Shown one piece after another: positions 23,693 to 34,899 of a DNA stretch of 64,000 nt. Source of the DNA: Rhynchosporium graminicola (Eukaryota; Ascomycota; Leotiomycetes; Helotiales; Ploettnerulaceae); contig FJUW01000019.1 of NCBI GenBank assembly GCA_900074885.1, positions 496,001 through 560,000 on the forward strand. Direction: 5' to 3'. Below the pieces are notes generated by a model. It made no database searches, was not told the origin of the DNA, and saw only the letters and a program-made list of their open reading frames with translations. Position 1 is the first letter of the stretch, and each line of letters opens with the position of its first letter. The translations under genes were made by a program, and so were the position numbers.

Positions 23693-25972
23693 AGTGGTGG
23701 TGTTTGGATTGAGTATATATGACGGAAGAGGCTGGGAATCGATCGCGGGATGGCGGGGGCGGAACTATTCCCAAGAGGTCGAACGGCAGAAAGTGAAAGA
23801 GGTGGGAGATCGGGGTAATGAACTATCGAAATGTCGAAGACCATACAATATACTGTCTCCTGTTCTCGTCGTGGCCGTGATCAGGTACGGTGTGCTCCGA
23901 TGCAGTGTGGAGGCTGGCAGGCTGAGCCGCAATCCCACGAAATGGTGTTCTGCAGGCGTAGGTATGTTTCCAAGTCCCAGCTTGACCAGCAGCTGCTCTC
24001 TCTGCCGGCGAATATGAACGGACCAGAAGGTGATCCTCGTAATGTGATGCTTGAGCTTAAGATGTGTGTTAACTCTGGATAGATGCGATCTGGATCGATA
24101 GGATGAAGGCGGGGAGGAGACGATACCAGACGATATGCGACCGGGAGAATTCGCTGCGAGAGGGGAAGGAAGACCAGGCTGATGGTAATCAAAGGCAAGG
24201 GTTAGTCTCCAGTGCCAGGCACACAGTGGTGGTCGGGCGAACGAGGAACGGTAGAGGTAGAGATGAGGCTATTGATGTTGATGCATGGAGGTCGTGAGAG
24301 TAGTAGTAGTAACGGTAGCTGGACGAGATGATGCGACCAAGGAAAGAAGTTGCTCGGGTCGAGGTCGTAACGAGGTTAGATGTCGGATAAAGATGGATGA
24401 GATTGACAGGCGCAGATAGTGGTGGATTCGGGTTGCAGATTAAGAAGTCCCGAGGAGAGATGCAAGGAGATGGGATATATGCACCTGCAGTGATGTAGAG
24501 GTAGAGGTAGAGGGGAGGAGGAAGAGGAGGTGATGGTGGTGGTGGAGGAAGGCTGAGTTGGAGCTGACAGCCACCTCGAATTCAGGGCGGGGCGGGGCGG
24601 GATCAGTGAAGTTTGGTCAGTGGTGCCCTGTGTGATGGCTGAATTTAGTGGAGGGGACTTGAGACCTGCCCTGATCCTGATCCTGATGTAGGAAGCCTAT
24701 AGGTTTGTAGTCAGTCTCCTTCTAGTGTGGCAATAAGCGACTGACTAAGCGAGTAAGGGAAGGGAAGGGCTTACGAATTGCACCTGCAGCTATCGTTGCA
24801 GGTGCAGGTGTAGCAGCACGGAAGCTTTTCAGACTTTCTTTCCAGTGGAGTCAAAAGTGTGGGTTTGGTGCCTAAATCAAGGTACGAGTGGATGGATTCG
24901 AGATGCACGACAAAGGAGTTGAGAGGAGGAAGGGAGGAGTCGACTTTTGCTTGCTTGGAGGCTTCGAGTTTTGTTTATTGGAAAAGAGGCTGGAAAGAAA
25001 GAAGTCCCCCAAAGGAAAAGTTGCAGGGAAGAACTTAAGTACTCCAAAGGACGATGATTTCGTGCGAAAGATAGATAGATGGTGAGGTCGTCTAGTCACG
25101 GCATGCTTCTCAACTTCATTTTTTCTTTCCACCATAGTACCATCATCAAGACGTTATTAGAAGACCATCTGACAGTCTGGTGAGATTGTAGCAGGTAGGA
25201 GAACAGGAACAGGAGATCTACCCGAGCAACGACTCGACTGGGAGCACCTACAATATGTAGGTACCGGTACCTGTGTCTGGCCAGACCATCGAATACCTGA
25301 GGACTGGACGGCTATACAAGTCAGATTACTTTTGGTCTCTAGAGTAAAAAGATGCAAGAGACCCTAGAATTAACACAATGACTTTGTTCGAATAGAATAA
25401 GCCTAAATAGTTGTGACTTGATACCATATAGTGATGCTCCGCTGGCCCTCCGGGGGCCACTGCCGTGGAGGCCGTCCCATGAAGAACATGATTCGGGAAT
25501 TCTTTACAACTCTTTGCTGTCCCACCCCACATTTACGGTAACTTCATTCTGTTGTATAAATCTATAACGCTTTCTCCTAATGCTCCTCTCGTAGTGCACC
25601 TTCCTCTCCAGCTTCTCTGTTTCCAAGAGGCTGGAGGCTGGAGGCTGGGTTGGCTTGCTCTTAGTCAAAACGCCCAAAGTATATAGCGCCTCAGGCGGGT
25701 CTTCCGCCAATACACAGCTGCATCGGTTCTACTTACTGCTAGCGGTACCTATGACCTGCAGAGAGTGTGTCTCGGTTTCAAGATTCTGCGGTTCCTGGAC
25801 TGCGCTGCGCTGTGCCTTGCCTTGCCTACCTACTTGGCCGCATGAGGCCAATTCTGCAGTAGAGTTGCAGTAGACTGACTGCCTGCAGCACAGCAACCTA
25901 AGCTACAATATAATAACCTAACCGATGCCGAAGGACGCCTATTCGTCCAACCTCTCAGCCATACGAGCTGGA

Positions 25973-26018
25973 GCCTTGCCTTGCCTTGCCTTGCCTTGCC
26001 TTGCCTCGCCTTGCCTCG
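25973..26018. repeat. (CCTTG)n microsatellite
   Basis: About nine tandem copies of GCCTT with two C-for-T changes. Confidence 0.85.
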
Positions 26019-26910
26019 ATCATGCTCGGCTTTGATCGTCTGTATGGAGGGTTACTAGATAGGGACGGAGTTAACCTCTGTATGCCTCTGGTTATTGTTG
26101 CTTGCAATGATTCATCATAGATGCTTGTTCTACACATAAGGGAGGTCAGTAAGTGAGTATATGACCACTCGGATCAAACAAGGTACGGAGTCTCTTATCA
26201 GTAGAGGGGTTTATCGATACCATCCCGTACTGTACTGTACAGTATCGTGCCTGCCCGCCGCCCTGGCTATCACAACCTTGTTGAGTATGTGATCCCTGCC
26301 ACCGATCCACCTACCCCACCTCCTTCCTGCTGGTACTAACCCAGATGAGCGCTAGATCGGCTGCGGGAACGATGTCATTATTCGCGATTCCCCTCTCTTC
26401 TTCATAAGGTATGGATGGTATGCATCAAGCATCTGGATTTCCACTCGATCCTTTCGATCGGACAAGGCGAGGAGGCGAGACTCATACAGTATGAGCTGGG
26501 ACGAAGGGACAGAGAACTCGACGCGCTCCACGGTCAAGACATTAGTTAATACTTACATACTTGATCGACCGGGTATCCGTGTTGAGATATCATAATCGAG
26601 GCTTCTGTCTCCCTCTCCCCGCCCTCGCCTCGTCTTCTCATCCTGGGCACTGAGTATGAGTACCATTTCCGCACTCGATGGCTGTGAGGCGAGGTCAAAG
26701 CTTACGGAGGGACGTCTCGTGAGATGTGTACTGAGTATATCAAATGAGCTGAGCTGAGCTGAGCTTACGAGACCGAGGCTCACATTGGACCCGCCCCAGC
26801 CTCTCTCTCAATCATTTAGACCCAGATCCAGTTCCAGATCCAGGTACACCACCGGCATTGTCGGTTCCTGCGCCTGAATACTGGTGCCGCTACCAGATCA
26901 TCACTCACCA

Positions 26911-26976
26911 GGTACAGGTACAGGTACAGGTACAGGTACAGGTACAGGTACAGGTACAGGTACAGGTACAGGTACA
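26911..26976. repeat. (GGTACA)11 hexamer array
   Basis: Eleven perfect copies of GGTACA. Isolated GGTAC motifs also occur nearby (25261-25270, 26840). Confidence 0.95.
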
Positions 26977-28047
26977 AGACTACATACAATTAGGTGCCTT
27001 TGGTTAAGGTAAGGGACGACGACATATTCGAGTCAGGGATATCCAAACACTCTTCTGCCAACCCATACTTGTACGACAATACCTGCTACAGCCAGAATTC
27101 AAAATTGAAACATCCTCGACATCTTCTCTTGGACGCTACTGTACTTCCGTACTTACGACGATCTACTGTATCTAACTTCTCGGATCACAACCATACTTGG
27201 ACTTACTTTTTGGAAACCCAGCCTCGCAGCTCATGACTCAAGCTACCACATCACCACATCACCACTCCAACTGTACCACCCACATCCATCGCTCATACTA
27301 CTTCGTAAGCATACCTCTATCACACACATTCCTTGACGAAACATGACACGCCAAGATATCACCAACCAATCCTTGATTTAACGACACCTCCATTACAACC
27401 CCGCCTCGCCACTACTACGACGCCCTCTTTTGCTTTTTGAATGCATTGGCGCTTCGCGCGCTAATCAGAGGATAAGATCAAAACGTGTTCTGGTGCCTGT
27501 TCGGGAAATTCGACAATGATGTCCTTTACATCTTGGGAATGCCGGTGTAGGTACATTAAGTGCTTATGGGCTACCGAATCAGTGCCCTTCCAACCCAAGG
27601 TATACAGCTCAGCTGTTCCTGAAAAGTGCAGGAAATACTATAAGATGTCGGATTTGCGAATATTCTCATAGAAGACTAGGCTTGTAATCGAGATTTTCGT
27701 GATCGGTAAGTTCAAGAGGACATAGCAGCAAGGAAGTAAAGCTAGATATTTTGAAGAAGATATCCTCACTCTTTCCACGTACTATTTTCACATGCATATA
27801 TCACGTTACCATGTCATGTCATTACATCTTTATTGCCATTGTTGCTTGTATTCTTTTTTAACTTCTCCATTCTTCCTCCCTGCTGCCTTACCCTCACCTC
27901 ACATCATCCCATGCTACCTCTTTACTTCTCATCCTCCCCCCTCCTTATCTATTCCAAACCACCCCGTGCTTCCTCACTGACACCGCATTCCGCTATAAAC
28001 CCACTCCCCGTCCTCTCTTCCCCAGCCCATCCACAGAACTGGAATCT

Positions 28048-28229
28048 CTAACAAAGTATGCCCCTCCGCAAAGCGTGTATCCAAAAGCCGTCCTCATCTC
28101 TGTACTTTCCCGTTTCTGGAGACCTCTCCTATGTAGCGAGCGGATTGCAGAAAACTCCTCGCTGATTGTTCGATTTAAACGTACGTTCGAAATCAATCCA
28201 TTGAAAGCGTTTGTGGCATGATGGAGCAT
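28048..28229 (-). CDS. Candidate 41-aa two-exon small protein
   Basis: Speculative. Exon 1 28229-28185 (MLHHATNAFNGLISN), intron 28184-28129 with a perfect donor GTACGT and acceptor ACATAG, exon 2 28128-28048 reading ERSPETGKYRDEDGFWIHAL and ending RRGILC. The spliced frame is continuous and exon 2 has protein-like composition, but there is no clear branch site or homology to judge by. It has no signal peptide. It could equally be an untranslated exon of another transcript. Confidence 0.25.
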
Positions 28230-28360
28230 GGTGGATGGTGGATGGTGAAGAAGATCGAGAGGATTGAGTTTGAACTTTTATGTTACATATATATTGATAT
28301 GGATATCCCTTGAAGCTGGTTCAAAAATGGGGTGTTTCTTGCTTGGGGAGGGGGGAAGAG

Positions 28361-28500
28361 TAGGTGGGTAGGTAGGTAGGTAGGTAGGGACGGTTGAAGA
28401 AGGAGAGGATATGAAGCGAGAAAAGAAGAGAAAGAAGAAGAGAAAGAAGAAGAGAAAGAAGAAGAGAAAGAAGAAGAGAAAGAAGAGAAAGAAGAAGAGG
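28361..28500. repeat. (GGTA)n followed by a purine-only 12-bp repeat
   Basis: A GGTA run at about 28361-28388 is followed at 28411-28500 by tandem copies of AAGAAGAGAAAG. Long homopurine tracts of this type can form triplex DNA, which is inference. Confidence 0.85.
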
Positions 28501-28945
28501 ATGTTGGCGGTTTGTTTGTTATTTGTTATTCACTATCCTCTTACGTTCTTCTATTTCCTACCCCGGTCCTAGCATCACGTCTTTTCATCGAGGCCTAGTT
28601 TTTTTTGGCTTTGTATTTTTAAACTGTGAAGAATTATCGTTGTCCCTCTAATTTCCTTCGGGTTTTTCGTCCGCTTAGGTTAAGGCTATTGCTGTGTTTT
28701 GTCCTTCCTTCCTTCCATCCTCAGCTTCCAACTTCAATCCAATCCCAACCCATCCAGCCTCCCCCCCCTCAAACTCTGCTCCAAACTATTTTATCCTCTT
28801 CTTCCCTTGCATCTTCCTCCTCTTCTCCTCCCTGCTCTTCACATCTTCTCACTCGCAAATCCAAACAAGCACCCGCACTCACACCCACACCTCTCCATCC
28901 TCCCCCCCCTTCCCTCCCTTCCCCTTCAAGGAGTACCTAGCTGAC

Positions 28946-29303
28946 TCACGGACACGTCGACCCCCCACATACATACTCGCTACCCACTCTATGGCACGAG
29001 CAGCCCCTCTTCATCAGCTCGTCCATAGCGTTGAGCGCTAAATCGCGAGGACAGGTTGAGCCGCCGCAGACACTGCGTTTGAGGTTCTTGTCAGCTGATG
29101 TTTTTATTTTCTTTGCGGTGCGGGGGAGGGTGAGCGGAAGGATGGAAGGGGAGAGGGAAGGAAGGGGAGGAGAGGAAGAGGGGATCGTACTATTCATCCC
29201 CGACTTTGTGGCATGAACACCCTCTTGCTTCGATGGAGGGCGATGGTGCTGTAAGCGCGAGGGCGGAGAAGAGGGTGAGTAAGAGGGTGAGTGAGAGTTT
29301 CAT
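28946..29303 (-). CDS. Secreted kexin-processed precursor of two Cys-rich peptides
   Basis: 79-aa precursor, two exons: 29303-29191 and 29072-28946. The 118-nt intron has donor GTACGA, branch CTGAC and acceptor CGCAG. Residues 1-19 are a signal peptide (MKLSLTLLLTLFSALALTA), followed by a short pro-region ending in Arg27. Peptide copy 1 (28-46) is GCSCHKVGDEYVCGGSTCP, then a 14-residue spacer ending in the dibasic Lys59-Arg60, then copy 2 (61-79) GCSCHRVGSEYVCGGSTCP and the stop. Lys-Arg is a Kex2 site, so the architecture is that of fungal kexin-processed repeat precursors such as alpha-pheromone. Each copy has four cysteines, suggesting two disulfides. The intron interrupts copy 1 at its Tyr codon; copy 2 is uninterrupted, so the duplicate itself validates the splice. 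No modifying enzyme is adjacent. A GTGAGT right after the last Cys-Pro codon start could be a donor to more sequence, but no third copy was found. Function unknown: signalling, antimicrobial and host-interaction roles are all open. Confidence 0.8.
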
Positions 29304-30249
29304 GGTTGCTGAGCTGAGCTGGGCTGGGCTGGGTTTGGATAGGTAGATGGGTGCGTGTTGTATTGTCTGGTATTGTCTTGATAGGTCGCTTATGAGGTCG
29401 GAATTGAATCTATCCGCGTTGAACCTATTCGCGCTGAACGATAAGATGAGATGATAAGATGTGTGAGTCGAGGAAAGCGACGAGGAAGAGGAGGAGGAGC
29501 TTTGGAGTATTTACACAGTATCCCGTCCCCTAGCCTAGGTTAGTTCATCACCTATCTACATCTATCAGTAGCATGATCCGCTTAGTATATTTGTACCGGC
29601 TAGATAGATAGACAAATAAGTAAGCATAGCATCTCATCTCATCTCACCACCTCGCAGGAACACTTACTCACATAACATCAACTACCGATCAACACGACGT
29701 CACGTTCCCTTGCAACCACCTTCCCAAACCATCGAGCGTCGCCACTGAGAAGCGTCAAAGAGAAGAAATTCGAACACAGGATTCAGCTACCTATGCAAGA
29801 GAACTTAATTTTTTATATCCACCTGCCAGATCCGTATACTAATGCGCTGCGCCGTTGAGGCAGGAGCTAGGGCATATAAGCATGGTGGGGGGATCGTGGA
29901 GACCAGGCCAGTGGAGAGAGGCACGAGGCGGATACCGCGTTTAAAATGAAAGAAGGAGGGAAGACGGGCTTGTAAATGTAGAGACAGGATAGCATGTGTA
30001 GAAATATCCCTATTTCATGGTACACCTGAGACTCGAGATGATATTCGAGAAGTGAGAATTTAAGGGAAGGTGAGGCTCTAGATGTCATCTAGTGTATGTA
30101 TATACTCTAATTCTTCCATACCTTAATCAGATTCCGATTCGGAGGATAAGAAATCTAAGGAAAAGATATATCAGTAAGAGATAAACTTTTATAGTAGGAC
30201 ACATAAACGCCATTAGTAGCAGCAGCGACTAGGAAACCAAGATCTGTAC
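29304..30249. other. Intergenic, promoter side of the peptide precursor gene
   Basis: No gene seen. It contains repeated GAGCTGGGCTG motifs just upstream of the precursor ATG and TAGG/CTATC simple sequence. Confidence 0.45.
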
Positions 30250-30560
30250 CTACCTAGGTAAATAACTCTGTTATGTATATACCCAAAGTTAAGAATTAAG
30301 CTTATCTCCCTCCCCTCCTCGGTAAGCCCTAACCTCTGTGCGGTATTGGGCTTACTTACCTTCTCTGGCGTCCTGGCTGGAAGTGGAAGTAGGTTGGTAA
30401 ACGTGAAATGTGGGCTGGATGGCTCGCTAAGCATGTATCGTTTGGGAAGGTGAGTGAGATTTGATCCTTCAAGAGAATGATTACCTGCAGTGGTACGAAA
30501 GTGGGATTTTGACACGTCTTGTCCACGGATCTGGGTCTGGGGTTTACTAAATAGGTTCAT
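30250..30560 (-). CDS. Candidate 72-aa hypothetical protein
   Basis: Tentative. Exon 1 30560-30360 begins MNLFSKPQTQIRGQD in a good start context (CACAATGAAC) and ends at a strong donor GTAAGT. An intron with branch CTTAAC and acceptor AACAG (30359-30268) leads to exon 2 30267-30250, which adds SYLPR. There is no domain, signal peptide or membrane helix. Read without splicing, the frame continues to 115 residues of less protein-like sequence. Confidence 0.28.
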
Positions 30561-31876
30561 TGTGCGACGTGGTATAGGAGAAGAATCTGGGATTTGGAAG
30601 GTGTACTAGGGAATGTTTCCTATGCTGATGTTTTGGATGGAGAAGAGATGGGAGATTGTAAGGAGAGAGAGGATATACCTGTGAATATTTTTCTAGTTGA
30701 GAATTTGATAGGCGGCTGATTTCGAGGGATTCTAAACAGGTCAATTCGATTGCGTGTCTTTAATTTGAGAGAAAAAGGGAGAGGTGGAGGTGGCCATAGG
30801 ACAATTGAGAGATGTGGTCTATATGTATTTGGATGTCTGCTCGTGGGATGTGAGAGCACAATTGATGATTTTGGCAGACAGACAATGAGCGATACAAGAG
30901 TCCTGAGACGTATGACAAACACTTATTAATGCTATGAAGGTATTGGACATATCGCGTCCAAGAATTTTGGGGTCATCAATGGACGATACAAGACGAGAAG
31001 TCAGATCTCGCGGTCACCGTTAATACCCTATTAAACGAAGCTGCAAAGCGGACTTGGCGAGTTTGTATCGGTACATATTCATCGCGAGCAATTCATCTGA
31101 AGAAAAGAATGGAAAGTAATTTACATCTGCATTTGAAGTATGAATTCCTCTCGGCACTCTGCTTTGCTTCCAATTCCATATCTGGGAAGGGGGGGTATCT
31201 TTTTGGAAAAGGAAGGGCTTTCTATTGCGAGATACGATACAGAGTCACATGTTGTCTCCTTCCATCTATCTGCTGTACTATTTTCATATCATAGCATCGA
31301 ACTGTTCTGTATTTCATTAGAGTGACTCTCAGCGATTCATTTCATTTCTGTCGTCTATACATCTAACGCCATTTACTTCACTCATATCCAGATCTCTTTC
31401 ATACAATATAAAACGACAATCCCGAGCTTTGACTTTAGCCGAAATGGATTTCACATCTAGTACCATCTCGAAATCGTAGGTTCCTCTGTAATTGTGAACT
31501 AAATTCATCCCGAATCATCATTGTAAGACCAGATGTTCAATGCTTATATCGAAGCTCTATCCTTCCGAGCATGAATATAGATCGTATGAGAGCTTCTTCT
31601 CCTGCGGGATTCGAGCTTCAGAGTGGCGGGGTAGGTGGAGCATGGCGTCACCAACATTAATTATGTCATGGTCATGAAGATAACTAGCTGTAATACTCTT
31701 CAGACGTTGAAAATCATGGTTCTTCTGAAACTTTTTGTGATATGTCCTTTAAACTTTATTTGGATGATTGGTGATTGATATACAGATCACCTTTTACACT
31801 CAACTTCTCAAGCACGATCGGTTAGCAGCTACATCATTTTCCCTACCATTTTTTTACAGGAACTCAAACCGTCGAA
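30561..31876. other. Intergenic, no gene seen
   Basis: Only short frames without coding character; promoter of the GST gene lies at the right end. Confidence 0.45.
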
Positions 31877-33332
31877 ATGTCCGACGCAAAAGGAGTCAGT
31901 CCCGTTGCGCGGGGAGAGGTAGCGGGTAGCAATTTGCCAAAAACAGACATCGTGTGAGTCCATACACCTCCCAGACATCGAAATTGGTCGCCTCGAGTTC
32001 AGAAAAAGACATGGACATAAAGACTAAGCTGTAATTTAAATCTTGTAGTTTATACACATCTGGCACTCCCAATGGCCAGAAAATCTCCATGACACTCGAG
32101 GAACTAGGTTTGAAATACGAGACGAAGAACATTGAGATCTCGAAGAATCAGCAGAAGGAAGAGTGGTATTTGAAGATCAATCGTAAGTGATTTCTTTACC
32201 AACTGCCTTTGAGGACGTCTGTCTGGTTCACGTCCTAAGGAGACTTTGAGATGTGATCCGAGTGGAGAAGTGGCTGACCAGATTCTTCTTAGCAAATGGA
32301 CGAATTCCAGCTATCCTCGATCGCACGGAATCGGCGGAAGGCAGAAGTCATAAAAAGAGAGTGTTTGAGGGGATGGCTATAATGCTTTATCTTTGCCAGA
32401 AGTATGATCGGGAATATGTAATTTCGTATCCTTTTGATACTGATAAGTAAGTACTTCACACACTTCTCCATCGCTCTGTTTCGAAAGGTTATGAACAAGG
32501 CATGTTTGAAGTCACAAATCAGACAATGACAAAGATTCGAGGGAACAAGATTTAGAATTCTATGACAGTGCCTGACACAATCCAGGTATTGGGAAGTCGT
32601 CGAGTGGATGACTTGGATGCAAAGCGGAATCGGTCCTATGCAGGTTCGTACCATCCTGAAATCGAGAACATACAAAGCTATTGCCAGATCTAATATCGAC
32701 AGGGCCAAGCGAACCACTTCTACCGCTACGCTCCTGAAAAAATTGAATACGCAATCAATCGCTACCAAACCGAGGTCCGTCTCATCGCTGCCAGTCTCGG
32801 TCAAATCTCGTGCTAACACAAAGCCTATCAGACTAAACGTCTCTACAGCGTCCTAAATGACCGTCTCATTCAGCAAAAGTCAGCAAACCACACAGTTGCA
32901 GGCACAGAAGCCTCCACAGCCGGCGGTGACAAAAGTAAAGTCGAAGGCGGAGGCCCTTGGATCGTAGGTGATAAATTGACGATCGCTGATATTGCGTGTT
33001 TTTCCTGGGTGAACTGGGCGGAATGGGCTGGTGTTGGTTTGGATGAATTCCCGTAAGTCATCTTTATCCTTTCCAACTGTACCTCCAATCTCCTTGATGC
33101 TTTGAGCACGAGGTGGAAAGAGTATTGCTGAGATTGGCGTTCGGACAGCGAGGTGAAGGCATGGTGTGAGAAGATCAATGAGAGACCTGCGATCAAGAGG
33201 GGTTTGGACGTTCCTGAGCCATTCACGATGAAGGAAAAAATGAAGAGTAAGGAGGGCGAAAAGGAGTTTGCGGATCATCATAGTAAATGGGTTATGGATG
33301 GGCAGAAGAAAGATCAAGAGAAACACAAGTGA
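31877..33332 (+). CDS. Glutathione S-transferase, nu-class/Ure2p-like
   Basis: Glutathione-dependent enzyme of the thioredoxin-fold GST superfamily. Seven exons: 31877-31953, 32049-32182, 32293-32446, 32586-32643, 32703-32774, 32832-33052, 33149-33332. All boundaries are GT-AG and the total is exactly 300 codons (299 aa), so phase is consistent throughout. The N-terminal domain starts LYTSGTPNGQKISMTLEELG; the Thr-Pro-Asn after the first strand is the active-site pattern of nu-class GSTs (YghU/YfcG type), which often act as disulfide-bond reductases. The LKINPNGRIPAILD segment holds the cis-Pro and glutathione-binding turn. The C-terminal helical domain carries GPWIVGDKLTIADIACFSWV, the GST N-capping motif. 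The charged tail (KMKSKEGEKEFADHHSKW) is longer than in bacterial homologues. Probably cytosolic; role in stress or detoxification inferred. Confidence 0.9.
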
Positions 33333-34017
33333 GGATGCAGGAATACTCTAAATGAGTATGATAGTAGGTTTTCTTGTGTAGCTTGTAGATCTATGACTTG
33401 AGATTGAATAGCGATTGAGAAATACACACGGGAATGTGAATCATGATACGTCACATCCAAAGTCGATTTGCGAGTATCAACCTCCCTAATTTCCGCTCAT
33501 GGCGGTCCGTCTTGAATACGTACATCATTTCTCTTGCTACAGATCTTTTTATTCAGATGCAGATATATTTGGTAATTCGTCAGAATGGGCTCAGCTATCA
33601 CGTGTAACTTTATACAGGAGCACAACTTTGCGGGGTATTCTTACCCGTTCTCCCATTTCGTATTCAGGACAGCTACTAATCTTCTTGAAAAAATTTCCTC
33701 AGGAATGTTTAGTTCCTAGATAACGAATAGACATACGAGTTTTGCCACAAGTGTCCCCGGGAAAGCGTGTCATTTCTGACTGATGAGGCGAGAGAGAGAG
33801 CGAGATCGAGTGAGTCACTGACGGTCATTATAGAAGCATCAGAGCTCAGTCGAAAGAAGACGAAACTCAATCCAAACCTTCTATCGAGTATATATTCTGA
33901 AACCTTGATAAAATTTTGCACTTATCTCTCCTTTCTGCTCATCTCTCGACATCAATCAGCGCAAGAGAAGCTTACAAATAACTAGATCCTCCACCCAAAT
34001 TCCTCCCACACATCAAG
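33333..34017. other. Intergenic, no gene seen
   Basis: 3' flank of GST and promoter of the PhzF-type gene; short frames only. Confidence 0.5.
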
Positions 34018-34899
34018 ATGCAACTCTCATACACCACCCTTGACGTGTTCACCTCAACCCGCTACACCGGCAATCCGGTAGCCATCATCCGCATCCCCGC
34101 CGACCAGTCACTCAGGCAGGAGCAGAAGCAAGCTATCGCATCCGAATTCAATCTCTCCGAGATTGTCTTCCTCCATCTCCCTGCTTCAGGAACCATCTCC
34201 AGCTCCCGCAGAATCGACATCTTCACTCACCAAGCAGAAGTCCCATTTGCCGGTCACCCTACCATCGGAACTTCTCATTACCTCCTGCAAGCCACATCTC
34301 AAGATGTCAGAACCGTCATCACGAAAGCGGGCGAGATAGCTATCGAGAAAGATACTCAGACTGGAGAAGTCAAAGCGGAGATCCCTTTCGAGTTTCACAT
34401 TCATGAAAGGACGTTCACGAGCTCGTTGAACGGGATCGAGAATCCGGTGGCGAGCATTGTGAATGGAATGTCATTTATCTATGTCCTTCTCCCTGATCTC
34501 GACTCCTTGGCTAAAGCCAAGGAGAACTTGAATGGTGATACGTATAATCCATCACTTCTAGACGAAGGGTGGAGAAACGGGTTGGTAGGCACTATGTATC
34601 TCGTATCACAAGGAGCAGATGAGTTCGGCCGGAAGATGTACCGTACGCGCATGTTTGGCTCGAGAGAAGATCCCGGAACTGGAAGCGCAAGTAGTGGACT
34701 GGCATGTTGGCTTGCTGGACAGGAGGAGAAGGAGAAGGGAAGTGGACCGTTCAAGTATTTATTTACGCAAGGCGTTGAGATGGGGAGAAGAAATGTTATT
34801 GGGGTTGAAGTAACGAGAGCAGCGGATGGAGAGGGAATTAAGAAGGTTGTACTGAGTGGTACGGCTGTTACTGTTATGGAGGGGACTTTGGAGGTGTGA
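34018..34899 (+). CDS. PhzF-family isomerase/epimerase-like protein
   Basis: Single exon, 293 aa, the usual length of the family. PhzF-type proteins have a diaminopimelate-epimerase-like fold and catalyse isomerisations; the bacterial member makes a phenazine precursor, but most eukaryotic members have unknown substrates. Visible signatures: N-terminal TLDVFTSTRYTGNPVAI, catalytic glutamate E48 in EFNLSEIVFL, the glycine-rich FAGHPTIGTSHYL, and near the end FGSREDPGTGSASSGLACWL, the second domain's D-P-x-T-G-S-A motif. There is no signal peptide, so it is probably cytosolic. No phenazine genes are near, so the original name should not be taken as function. Confidence 0.92.
   Translation: MQLSYTTLDVFTSTRYTGNPVAIIRIPADQSLRQEQKQAIASEFNLSEIVFLHLPASGTISSSRRIDIFTHQAEVPFAGHPTIGTSHYLLQATSQDVRTVITKAGEIAIEKDTQTGEVKAEIPFEFHIHERTFTSSLNGIENPVASIVNGMSFIYVLLPDLDSLAKAKENLNGDTYNPSLLDEGWRNGLVGTMYLVSQGADEFGRKMYRTRMFGSREDPGTGSASSGLACWLAGQEEKEKGSGPFKYLFTQGVEMGRRNVIGVEVTRAADGEGIKKVVLSGTAVTVMEGTLEV

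Larger units (their letters stand above)
23693..28047. other. 4.4-kb gene-poor upstream region of the C2H2 gene
   Basis: I see no convincing gene. The region is rich in simple repeats and palindromic GGTACC-like motifs and is upstream of the transcription factor. It may be a long leader or promoter. Confidence 0.45.

Noticed and set aside
26911..26976. GGTACA array considered as a CRISPR-like or telomeric repeat
   Set aside because: No spacers and not a telomere motif; it is a plain hexamer microsatellite.
28626..29041. Overlapping Ser/Pro/Leu-rich forward frames of 81-115 codons
   Set aside because: Low-complexity pyrimidine tract opposite the 3' end of the peptide precursor gene.
28946..29303. 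Peptide precursor considered as the alpha-pheromone gene
   Set aside because: The known leotiomycete alpha-pheromone type is a short Trp-Cys peptide in several copies; this 19-residue four-Cys unit does not match it.
32289..32819. 176-codon reverse frame
   Set aside because: Antisense to exons 3-5 of the GST gene, whose seven exons fit in phase.
34018..34899. PhzF-type gene considered as part of a phenazine cluster
   Set aside because: No other phenazine genes nearby; PhzF-like proteins are widespread in fungi without phenazines.
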